From positions 1-5,961 of the forward strand of contig JADGNT010000343.1 in the NCBI GenBank assembly GCA_017883345.1: DNA of 5,961 bases, written 5' to 3'. Below, in pieces: positions 1-5,895 of the stretch. The first letter of the stretch is position 1, and the number at the start of each line of letters is the position of its first letter. The notes beneath the pieces are model-generated. The model saw only the letters and a program-made list of their open reading frames with translations. It ran no database searches and was not told the DNA's origin. Made by a program: the position numbers and the translations under genes. The DNA comes from Candidatus Solibacter sp. GTDB lineage: Bacteria > Acidobacteriota > Terriglobia > Bryobacterales > Bryobacteraceae.

Positions 1-1194
1 GATGGTCGATTTCGGACCCGCCTCGCGCTGCACGCGCACTTCCACCGGGATGGAATCGCGCGTCAGCCGCTCGCCCTGCGTCAGAATCGCCATGCGCTCG
101 ATCACGTTGCGCAGCTCGCGCGCGTTGCCCGGCCAGCCGTAGCTCTCCAGCAGCGCGAACACCCCTTCGTCCAGCACCTTGCGCTTGAAGTTATTGCGCC
201 CGCAGAAATCCTCCAGGAAGTACTCCGCCATCAGGCGGATATCGTGCGGCCGCTCGCGCAGCGCCGGCACACGGATGGGCACCACGCTCAGCCGGTAGTA
301 CAGATCCTCGCGGAACTTCTCCGCCGTCACCAGCGCGGCCAGATCGCGATTCGTCGCCGACACCACGCGCACGGTCACGTGGATGATCTGCTCCCCGCCC
401 ACGCGGTGGAACTCGCCCTCCTGCAACACGCGCAGCAGTTTGGCCTGCGACGCCCCGTGCAGGTCGCCGACTTCATCCAGAAAGATGGTGCCGCCATCGG
501 CCAGCTCGAACTTGCCGCGCCTGAGCGCCGTGGCGCCGGTGAACGAGCCCTTCTCGTGCCCGAAGAGTTCCGTTTCCAGCAACTCGGTCGGGATGGCCGC
601 GCAGTTCACCTTGACGAACGGGCCGGCCGCGAACGGGCTCGCATTGTGAATGTGCGCCGCCAACAACTCCTTCCCCGTGCCCGATTCGCCGATCAGCAGC
701 ACGCGCGCATCGCTGCGCGCCGCCATCGACGCCTGTTCCACCGCGCGCTGCCAGGCCGGCGAGCTGCCGATCATCTTGGGCGAAGTGCCCACCAGTTCGC
801 GCAGCCGCTCGTTCTCCTGGCGCAGCGTGGAGTGCTCCATGGCGTGCTTCACCGCCAGCAGCACGCGGTCGCGGCTCAACGGCTTCTCCAGGAAGTCGAA
901 GGCGCCGGCGCGCGTGGCTTCCACCGCGTCGGCAATCGTCCCGTGGCCCGAGATCATGATGGCGGGCGCCGCCGTCCCGTTCTGTTTGACCGCCTTCAGC
1001 AGGTCGATCCCGCTGCCGTCGGGCAGCTTCATGTCCAGCAGGTAGGCGTCGGCGCGCCCCGCGTCCGGGTGTTTGGTGAACTCCGCCACGCTGCGGCAGA
1101 AAGTCACCGCGTAGCCCTCGCGCTCCAGAATCATGCGCAGCGAGCGGCCGATATTCTCTTCGTCATCCACGATCAGGATGCGTTTGGATGCCAT
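1..1194 (-). CDS. NtrC/NtrX-type sigma-54-dependent response regulator (3' end cut by window)
   Basis: A cytoplasmic transcription activator that, once phosphorylated by its partner kinase, hydrolyses ATP to open promoters bound by sigma-54 RNA polymerase. The 398 visible residues contain a receiver domain (about 1-120) with acidic pocket D10/D11, phosphoacceptor D54, S82 and K104. A coiled linker (about 118-135) leads to an AAA+ domain (about 138-370) with Walker A GESGTGKE (169-176), the sigma-54 contact loop as GSFTGA (216-221), Walker B GTIFLDEV (235-242), the arginine-finger stretch FREDLYYRL (294-302) and sensor-II WPGNARELRN (354-363). The C-terminal Fis-type helix-turn-helix expected in this family lies beyond base 1. 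The ATG at 1194-1192 puts the receiver motif KRILIVDDE at residues 4-12. It overlaps the kinase gene by 32 bases and lacks a clear Shine-Dalgarno sequence, so coupled translation is likely. NtrX/AtoC/ZraR-like subgroups cannot be separated without the missing end. The family call is very secure. Confidence 0.96.
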   Translation of the reverse strand, partial: MASKRILIVDDEENIGRSLRMILEREGYAVTFCRSVAEFTKHPDAGRADAYLLDMKLPDGSGIDLLKAVKQNGTAAPAIMISGHGTIADAVEATRAGAFDFLEKPLSRDRVLLAVKHAMEHSTLRQENERLRELVGTSPKMIGSSPAWQRAVEQASMAARSDARVLLIGESGTGKELLAAHIHNASPFAAGPFVKVNCAAIPTELLETELFGHEKGSFTGATALRRGKFELADGGTIFLDEVGDLHGASQAKLLRVLQEGEFHRVGGEQIIHVTVRVVSATNRDLAALVTAEKFREDLYYRLSVVPIRVPALRERPHDIRLMAEYFLEDFCGRNNFKRKVLDEGVFALLESYGWPGNARELRNVIERMAILTQGERLTRDSIPVEVRVQREAGPKSTI

Positions 1195-2578
1195 GAGTAG
1201 CCACGGGCAGCAGCACGCGGAAGCCTGCGCCGCCCAGTTCTCCTTTCACTACAACAATGTCTCCGCCGTTGAGCAGCGCGCTCTTGCGCGCAATCGAAAG
1301 TCCTAACCCCATTCCCCGTTTCTTGAACGAGATGGTGGGTTGAAACAGGCTGGAGCGCGCCTGTTCGCTCAACCCCGGTCCGGAATCGTGCACCTCGATA
1401 GCGACGCGTCCCCCGTCGGCCGCCGTCACGCCGAGGATCCTGCCGCCTTCGCCCGCGGCTTCGGCCGCGTTCTCCAGCAGATTGGTCAATATGCCCTTGA
1501 GCAGGTCCTGATCCGCCACTACCGGCGGCGTACTCTCCGCCAGCCGGCAATCGTAGGCCACCTCGGGATGCGCCGTCTTGAGGAACGCAATGCGCTCCTG
1601 CAACAGGCCGTTGACGTCCACCGGACCGGGCTGCACCGGCGGCTCCGTGGCGAATTGCGAGAACGCGCGAATGCGCCGTTCCAGCGTCTCGATTTCGTCC
1701 ACTACGATCTGCGTGGCCTGCTCCATGAAGCCGCGGTCGGCCTCGTCGTAGCGCACCAGCATCTCTTCCACGGTCAGGCGGATGGGCGTCAGCGAGTTTT
1801 TCACCTCGTGCGCCATCTTGCGCGCCAGCGTCCGCCAGCTCGCCAGTTGCCCCAGGTAGACCAGCCGCTCCGTGCTCTCCTGAAGCTGGGCCGCCATGTT
1901 GTTGAAGGCCACGATGGCGCGCCCGATTTCGTCGTCGCGCCGCGCCTGCACGCGCGCACTAAGATCGCCCGCCGCCAGTTTGCCCAGCCCCGTGGTCAGT
2001 TCCTGGATGGGCCGGCTGATGCGGTGCGCCAGGTAGACCAACAGCCCGAGCGACACCAGCCAGATCCCCGCCGCCAGCAGTACGTACGTGCGCTTGATGC
2101 CGCGGCGCAAATCGCGCGCGTTAGCCTCTTCCACCGCGCGGCGCGCATCGCGAATCTCGCGCGTCAGGCGATCCATGGCCACATCGCCCAGGCTCTCCGA
2201 GTACGACCAGATCTCGTTGCCGCGGCGCACCAGATAGTCCAGGCGGTTGCCCTCCTGGCCGGCGCGCACCACACGCTCGCCCTCCAGCCCGCCCGAGAAG
2301 ATCTTGATCGCTTCCGGCCACGACGCGCGATCCAGCGGGTCGTATTTGTGCGGCTGCGTCTCGCCGGCTTGCGCCTTGCGCTTCAGATCTTCGCTAGCGC
2401 GATCGTAAAGCTCGCGGGCGGTGCCTTTGAGCGATTTCGACAGCGTGTCCAGTCGGCTGGTGGAAGAAGTGTCGATGCTCTCTTCCAGCAGCGAGGTGGT
2501 AATCCATATGGTGGCGGCGAGGGGCGCCAGCGTGGCCGCCAGAAAGATCAGGATCAGCCTGTTGCGAAGGCGGTTCAC
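1163..2578 (-). CDS. NtrY-like membrane sensor histidine kinase
   Basis: An inner-membrane kinase of 471 residues that should autophosphorylate on His257 and pass the phosphate to the downstream response regulator. Order of parts: TM1 (about 8-31), a mostly helical periplasmic segment of about 130 residues that I do not recognise, TM2 (about 164-184), HAMP (about 184-236), HisKA with the H-box AHEVKNSLTPI (256-266), then the HATPase_c domain. The ATPase part shows the N-box NLLENAAEAA (366-375), G1 DSGPGL (398-403), F-box around F412-F418 and G2 GMGLGLS (422-428). The NSLTPI stretch resembles NtrY kinases, which usually read NPLTPI. No PAS domain is evident between HAMP and HisKA. I chose the GTG at 2578-2576 because it forms a GTGA overlap with the stop of the upstream gene and lies just before TM1. 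The open frame continues to an ATG at 2920, but those extra 114 residues are an out-of-frame reading of the upstream gene. The last ~10 residues overlap the regulator start. Confidence 0.94.
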   Translation of the reverse strand: MNRLRNRLILIFLAATLAPLAATIWITTSLLEESIDTSSTSRLDTLSKSLKGTARELYDRASEDLKRKAQAGETQPHKYDPLDRASWPEAIKIFSGGLEGERVVRAGQEGNRLDYLVRRGNEIWSYSESLGDVAMDRLTREIRDARRAVEEANARDLRRGIKRTYVLLAAGIWLVSLGLLVYLAHRISRPIQELTTGLGKLAAGDLSARVQARRDDEIGRAIVAFNNMAAQLQESTERLVYLGQLASWRTLARKMAHEVKNSLTPIRLTVEEMLVRYDEADRGFMEQATQIVVDEIETLERRIRAFSQFATEPPVQPGPVDVNGLLQERIAFLKTAHPEVAYDCRLAESTPPVVADQDLLKGILTNLLENAAEAAGEGGRILGVTAADGGRVAIEVHDSGPGLSEQARSSLFQPTISFKKRGMGLGLSIARKSALLNGGDIVVVKGELGGAGFRVLLPVATHGIQTHPDRG

Positions 2579-3207
2579 CCGTTTCTTGACCCGCGGCCTG
2601 CCATACGGGGCAGATCGGCCAGACGCACGCGTGTCTCCAGCGGTCCCCAATGCGTGACTTCGGTGTTCTTCCGGCCCAGCAAGTCGATCAGATCGTGAAT
2701 ACTGATGCCGATCTTGGTCTCCTCGGCAAAATCGCGCGCGGTGCCGGTGCGCAGCTCCAGGCGAAGCCAGTAGTACAGGTTGGGCGCGAGGCCCAACGTG
2801 CTCATCGTCAGGTTGTTGAAACACCAGGTTTCGGCGGCCACGGTCGTTAGCCCTTCGGCCGTGCGTGGCGTGCCCCCCGGCGTGCTCCCTAAATGGGTCA
2901 CGGAGAACGTCTCCTCCCAAAGAGCATAGCTCACCACGAAGCGGCCCTTCTGCGGCCGCACCACCGCCGTGCGCGATTCGTTGAGCAGTTCGAGCTGTGC
3001 CACGTAAGCCACTACGTCGCCGTATTTCAGGCGCTCCAGCGGCTTGCCGGTGAGGAAGTGCAGGGTGGGGGCGGCGACGTGCAGGTTGTCGCCGTCGTAC
3101 ATCACCTTCATCGAATCGGCCGCGCGCGCGGAGAACAGAGGAACCGTAAGGCCGGCCAGAAGCCAGCTCCTGCGGCTGATCTTTGTCTCCCGCGAACGGG
3201 TTTTCAT
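2575..3207 (-). CDS. Exported DUF4390-like protein encoded before the kinase
   Basis: A 210-residue protein of unknown function. The N-terminus carries a basic stretch and SRRSWLL (11-17), resembling a twin-arginine motif, followed by a hydrophobic segment (about 15-26) and a plausible cleavage site after SARA (26-29). It is therefore likely exported, by Tat or Sec. The mature part looks beta-rich, with patterns such as VVAYVAQLELL (65-75), FVVSYALWEETFSV (90-103) and LYYWLRLELRTG (144-155). Size, signal peptide, aromatic-rich strands and position directly before an NtrY-like kinase resemble DUF4390 proteins, which in many beta-proteobacteria precede ntrY-ntrX; the assignment is from memory of the family and not from a search. 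The ATG at 3207 shares its A with the TGA of the upstream barrel gene, and the end overlaps the kinase start by four bases. The open frame extends upstream to 4077, but that part is a shadow of the barrel gene. An in-frame TTG one codon earlier is an alternative start. Confidence 0.85.
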   Translation of the reverse strand: MKTRSRETKISRRSWLLAGLTVPLFSARAADSMKVMYDGDNLHVAAPTLHFLTGKPLERLKYGDVVAYVAQLELLNESRTAVVRPQKGRFVVSYALWEETFSVTHLGSTPGGTPRTAEGLTTVAAETWCFNNLTMSTLGLAPNLYYWLRLELRTGTARDFAEETKIGISIHDLIDLLGRKNTEVTHWGPLETRVRLADLPRMAGRGSRNG

Positions 3208-4466
3208 CAATAAATCATGCCTATCATGACGACCGGTTCGACATGTCCGGACTTGACCGGGAACGCTACGGCGAGCGAAAAAATCGATTCCTTGAAGCCC
3301 ACGCCAACCGAGTGCCGCGGCGTGGCCGGCTGACCGCTGTCCCAGACTGCACCCGCATCGTAAAACGCCTGGAAGGGTCCATACCGATACTCGACGGTGT
3401 TGTGTACCAGGCGGTTTCCTCCAATCGGGTCGATATCGTACTTGTTCCAGCCGCGAAGGTAGTAGCTGTTGCCTGCCACGAAGCGATCCGCCAGGGGCGC
3501 CCGCCCATTGACGCTCCCGGCCTCTACGTGCTCCATCAACTGGTGCTTGCCGTGCGCGACGCGGTAGTGCAGTCCGACCACGTGCGAGGTATACACGAAG
3601 TCGCTGTCCAGGAGTCTGGTGGCCGCACGCAGGGTATAGCCTGCATCCACGTCTTGCTGGTATTCCGAATCCGCCAGCCGCCGATGATAGCGCAGAGTAG
3701 AAATCAGGGCGTTGGCGGCCTCGGTATGAGCGGCCGGAAACTGGTTCTGCAAGCGTTGGAAGCCCACCCCGATCTCGAGCGTCAGGGGCTTGGCCAAACT
3801 GATCGTGGCGGTCGGCTCGAAATTCTGCCGGGTGCGGTAGGCATCCGAAGTCTGGTTGGGACGCGCCGCCAGAGCGTCCAGCGTACTCTGGTTCCATTGC
3901 TCGTGATAGCTCTCGAACTGGAATCGCAGGCCCACTCGATCGCTCCCCAAGTGCTTGTTTTCGTAGCGCGCGGAGATTCCGGCGAACCGCTCGTTGAGCG
4001 TGTCGCCGTCGCTGGCCAAGCCGAAAGCAAACGTGTTCTGTTGCACGCTGAAGCCCACCGATCCGGCACCGCTCCATCCCTGTTTGGAATCGTATAGGAA
4101 CTTGGTGACCGTAGCATCGACGCCGTAGTGTGGCGGCCTGACCTCGAACTCCACGCGGACATGCTCCGGAGTATCGCCGCGCAGCACGTGGTGGCTCACC
4201 TCGCTGGCCGAGAATTCCTTCTTGAGGCGCGTCGCCAACCCGTCCAGAATGCCGGGATTCAGCTTCTGCCCGATCAGCGCCAGTAGATCCTTGCGCAGGC
4301 CGGAACTGAGCCGGTCACTCTGCTGATCGGCGACGTTGGTCTTCCAGCCCTTTCCAGCCACGATCACCGTATCCACCGTGTAGCGCCTATTTACGTTCAG
4401 ATCGGAGTCTTGCGTTCCGGCGAAGAGCAGGCTGCCCACCAAGAGACACAGCCAGGAGTATTTCAT
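3207..4466 (-). CDS. Omp85-superfamily (BamA/TamA-like) outer-membrane barrel with one POTRA-like domain
   Basis: A 419-residue outer-membrane protein of the family that inserts or secretes proteins across the outer membrane. A signal peptide (about 1-17, WLCLLVGSLLFAG) is followed by a single POTRA-like unit (about 27-112) with the beta-alpha-alpha-beta-beta pattern: YTVDTVIVAG (29-38), helices about 47-66 and 72-85, then VSHHVLRG and HVRVEFEV (102-109). The remainder (about 113-419) alternates amphipathic strands. The Omp85 loop-6 hallmark is clear: DRFVAGNSYYLRGW (327-340, Arg338 in the RGW motif), followed by GGN and NTVEYRY (356-362) and FYDAGAVWD (368-376). The last residue is Tyr, as expected for an outer-membrane beta-signal. 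BamA has five POTRAs and TamA three, so this is a minimal version. The ATG at 4466 is chosen because it directly begins the signal peptide; the frame stays open to 4880 but that stretch overlaps the RRM gene. It ends in TGATG with the next gene. The client is unknown. Confidence 0.9.
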   Translation of the reverse strand: MKYSWLCLLVGSLLFAGTQDSDLNVNRRYTVDTVIVAGKGWKTNVADQQSDRLSSGLRKDLLALIGQKLNPGILDGLATRLKKEFSASEVSHHVLRGDTPEHVRVEFEVRPPHYGVDATVTKFLYDSKQGWSGAGSVGFSVQQNTFAFGLASDGDTLNERFAGISARYENKHLGSDRVGLRFQFESYHEQWNQSTLDALAARPNQTSDAYRTRQNFEPTATISLAKPLTLEIGVGFQRLQNQFPAAHTEAANALISTLRYHRRLADSEYQQDVDAGYTLRAATRLLDSDFVYTSHVVGLHYRVAHGKHQLMEHVEAGSVNGRAPLADRFVAGNSYYLRGWNKYDIDPIGGNRLVHNTVEYRYGPFQAFYDAGAVWDSGQPATPRHSVGVGFKESIFSLAVAFPVKSGHVEPVVMIGMIY

Positions 4467-4469
4467 ACT

Positions 4470-4483
4470 GTGCCCAAAGGCAC
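4470..4483 (-). other. Small hairpin just upstream of the barrel start codon
   Basis: On the minus strand GTGCC and GGCAC form a perfect 5-bp stem around a TTTG loop, ending three bases before the barrel ATG. It occupies the place where a ribosome binding site would sit, and no purine-rich Shine-Dalgarno sequence is visible nearby. It could damp translation initiation, or be chance: 5-bp stems are common in GC-rich DNA. Confidence 0.35.
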
Positions 4484-4494
4484 GCCTGAGGCCA

Positions 4495-4503
4495 ATTGTA
4501 ACA
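4495..4503 (-). promoter_or_regulatory. Candidate extended -10 promoter for the barrel-kinase-regulator operon
   Basis: The minus strand reads TGTTACAAT, a TGn extension followed by TACAAT, five of six matches to the sigma-70-type -10 box. It lies in a locally AT-rich patch (about 4491-4545) of an otherwise GC-rich window. A start about seven bases downstream would leave a leader of roughly 20 bases before the ATG at 4466. No good -35 box is found at the usual spacing, which extended -10 promoters can tolerate. The position in the only sizeable gap before the overlapping four-gene block supports it; the motif alone is weak. Confidence 0.4.
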
Positions 4504-4593
4504 GATTGAAAATAGGAGGGATAAAAGAAAGCTGGTTGTGACTTGCGTTCACAGGTGTGGACCGTGCACCAAGGGTGGCTGGCGCCGCCCGGG

Positions 4594-4606
4594 CAGGCGA
4601 AGCCTG
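4594..4606 (-). terminator. Possible weak terminator hairpin after the RRM gene
   Basis: Three bases past the TAA of the RRM gene the minus strand has CAGGC, loop TTC, GCCTG, a perfect 5-bp stem followed by more GC-rich sequence. There is no run of T directly after it; a T-rich stretch appears only about 70 bases later. It is therefore not a convincing intrinsic terminator and may only stabilise the transcript 3' end. The rest of the 4467-4608 spacer holds the promoter and hairpin listed separately and no gene that I can see. Confidence 0.2.
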
Positions 4607-4608
4607 GC

Positions 4609-5025
4609 TTACAGGACCTTCGCCAACTCGGCGGCAAACGCAGAACGGGGCGACTGCTCGCGATTTCGTCCACCGCGCTTTTTGCGGTCGGGACGTGGTT
4701 CGGTCCGGAGGGCATTGGGTGCCGCGGGCTGCTGCGACGCCGGCGCCGCCGCTGCACGAGGAGCATCCTTGCCTTTCGGCGGCTGCGCCGGGTTGGCGCG
4801 CAACAACCGGTCTTCCAGGGGGGCGCGGTCAAAACGGCGAATAATCGATTGCATCTCGTCATTCGTGGGCGCTTCGACAAATGCGAAGCCCTTGGATTCC
4901 TGCGTTTCGTGGTTTCGGATCACTTTGACGGCGTCGGCCACGAGATCTTCAGCGGCGAGCCATTGCTTAATATCATCGGCGGTGACCCAGGTAGGGAGAT
5001 TACCAAGAAATACGGTGAAGCTCAT
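4609..5025 (-). CDS. Small RRM-domain RNA-binding protein
   Basis: A 138-residue cytoplasmic protein with one RNA recognition motif that should bind single-stranded RNA. The RRM fills about residues 2-78: RNP2 is VFLGNL (5-10) and RNP1 is KGFAFVEA (45-52), with aromatics F47 and F49 at the RNA-stacking positions; the last RNP1 position is Ala instead of Phe/Tyr. A disordered Ala/Pro/Gln linker (about 79-112) leads to a basic patch RKKRGGRNR (114-122) and a short helical end (about 128-138). This resembles the small single-RRM proteins known from cyanobacteria and other bacteria, but the linker and basic tail are longer than the minimal form. The ATG at 5025 is directly preceded in frame by a TGA, so no longer start is possible. 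A GGAG lies about 16 bases upstream, far for a ribosome binding site. It is separated from both neighbours and gives no clue to its RNA target. Confidence 0.93.
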   Translation of the reverse strand: MSFTVFLGNLPTWVTADDIKQWLAAEDLVADAVKVIRNHETQESKGFAFVEAPTNDEMQSIIRRFDRAPLEDRLLRANPAQPPKGKDAPRAAAAPASQQPAAPNALRTEPRPDRKKRGGRNREQSPRSAFAAELAKVL

Positions 5026-5090
5026 TCAGTTGATTTTGTTGCTCCGTTGTGGATTTGCGGCACTTCAAGGGGAGGATTCCGATCTGCCAT
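5022..5090 (-). CDS. Possible 22-codon upstream ORF coupled to the RRM gene
   Basis: An ATG at 5090 opens a 22-residue frame beginning MADRNPP and ending KSTE, whose TGA overlaps the RRM start in the arrangement ATGA. Such four-base overlaps usually mean translational coupling, which would fit the poorly placed GGAG before the RRM start. Against it, the ATG has no visible Shine-Dalgarno sequence, the peptide matches nothing that I recognise, and it lies close to the candidate promoter, so the leader would be short or absent. It could equally be chance. Confidence 0.25.
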   Translation of the reverse strand: MADRNPPLEVPQIHNGATKSTE

Positions 5091-5094
5091 ATAG

Positions 5095-5123
5095 ATAGTA
5101 TCAGAGTGGATTAGCGGATGCAA
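5095..5123 (-). promoter_or_regulatory. Weak candidate promoter for the RRM gene
   Basis: On the minus strand TTGCAT (5118-5123) and TACTAT (5095-5100) are separated by exactly 17 bases, matching three and four positions of the sigma-70 boxes. They lie in the AT-richer gap between the PEP-CTERM stop and the RRM gene, about 70 bases before the RRM ATG. Transcription from here would start near the upstream ORF's ATG. The matches are modest. Confidence 0.3.
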
Positions 5124-5150
5124 ATGGTTGATTTTTCGTACGGTAGCGCC

Positions 5151-5855
5151 CTACTTGCGCTTACGGGAAATGCGTCCCAGAACCACCGAGAGCCCGCACA
5201 GGAGCACTCCTCCCCCAAAAAGCAGCCCACCGGTCTGGGGTTCCGGCACCGCCGCATCGGCCGCAAAGGTCACCGCACCCCCCAAATCCATCAAGCTTGC
5301 GAGATTTACAGGGCTTTCCAGATCCACCGAGCCGGGCAGCGCCCCGACGCTGAGCGGTCCTCCCGACAGGCTGGTGTACAGATTTTGCCGCAGCACGTAG
5401 GGGTCTAAGCCTATCGTGACATCCGGCCCGTCGTTGCGTAAAGCGATGACGGCGGACGGAGCACTAAACAGTACTTCCGAAAGCAGTGGGGACAGGCGCA
5501 GGTAGCCTTGTAACGTCGAAACCTCTCCCGCATACCCACTCCCCTGGAAAGAGCCCGGGCCGAAAGTCAGGCTGTCGAACGCTACCGACACTGCCCGGTC
5601 CGCCGATTCCAACGTGGCGGCGAACCCTCCCGCCACACTTAGCGGAGCCGATACCAACGCGAAGCTCACATCCGTCGGATACACCGGCAGACCGAAGGCG
5701 GCGGCGTTCACACCGAAGTTCCAGGTGAGCAGTTGGAAAACCAGCGTGTCCCCAGTGTGCACCACGGCGCTGGTCTCCGCCGATACGTCGATGGTGGCCG
5801 CGCCGACTGCCGGCGCCACCAAAATCGCGAGACAAAGCCCCCATCGCAGTATCAT
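5151..5855 (-). CDS. Secreted protein with PEP-CTERM sorting signal
   Basis: A 234-residue exported protein. The N-terminal signal peptide is short (MILRW, then hydrophobic GLCLAILVAPAVG, cleavage likely after GA near residue 19). The C-terminus is a classic PEP-CTERM tripartite signal: VPEP (203-206), a hydrophobic helix (about 209-227) and the basic tail RKRK (231-234). In known systems an exosortase recognises and cuts this tail and the protein goes to the surface or extracellular matrix, usually together with exopolysaccharide genes. The middle (about 20-200) is beta-strand-like, rich in Ser, Gly, Ala and Val with few charges and without recognisable catalytic motifs. No exosortase is in the window. 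The ATG at 5855 is chosen because the signal peptide begins there; no strong ribosome binding site is visible. It reads in the same direction as the RRM gene but ends 126 bases before its start codon. The function of the body is unknown. Confidence 0.92.
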   Translation of the reverse strand: MILRWGLCLAILVAPAVGAATIDVSAETSAVVHTGDTLVFQLLTWNFGVNAAAFGLPVYPTDVSFALVSAPLSVAGGFAATLESADRAVSVAFDSLTFGPGSFQGSGYAGEVSTLQGYLRLSPLLSEVLFSAPSAVIALRNDGPDVTIGLDPYVLRQNLYTSLSGGPLSVGALPGSVDLESPVNLASLMDLGGAVTFAADAAVPEPQTGGLLFGGGVLLCGLSVVLGRISRKRK

Positions 5856-5895
5856 CCACGGCGAGAGTAGACCGTTAATCCCCGCCTGAACAGGG

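Noticed and set aside
244..1200. 318-residue plus-strand open frame opposite the response regulator
   Set aside because: The minus strand encodes every motif of a sigma-54 activator here; the plus-strand product is His/Arg/Gln-rich shadow sequence.
1340..2698. 452-residue plus-strand open frame opposite the kinase
   Set aside because: It lies antisense to a clear histidine kinase, is rich in Arg, His, Gln and Ala as expected from antisense GC-biased codons, and has no recognisable motif.
2579..2920. N-terminal extension of the kinase to an ATG at 2920
   Set aside because: The extra 114 residues are Arg/Gly/His-rich and overlap the upstream gene in another frame; the GTG at 2578 gives a normal TM1 start and a GTGA overlap.
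3183..4097. 304-residue plus-strand open frame opposite the barrel gene
   Set aside because: It is antisense to the Omp85 barrel whose loop-6 motif and signal peptide are clear; no domain is visible in the plus frame.
4480..4494. Sigma-54-like site on the minus strand (TTGGC, then TGC with GG-N10-GC spacing) before the barrel gene
   Set aside because: Outside the GG and GC the match is poor, and the implied transcription start would fall about two bases before the ATG. Autoregulation by the encoded regulator is attractive but not supported.
4538..5098. Two plus-strand frames of about 185 residues opposite the RRM gene
   Set aside because: Composition is Arg/Gly/Cys-rich and motif-free, while the minus strand carries RNP1 and RNP2.
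5128..5400. Plus-strand frames opposite the PEP-CTERM gene end
   Set aside because: They are Pro/Arg-rich antisense readings of a gene with a full signal peptide and PEP-CTERM tail.
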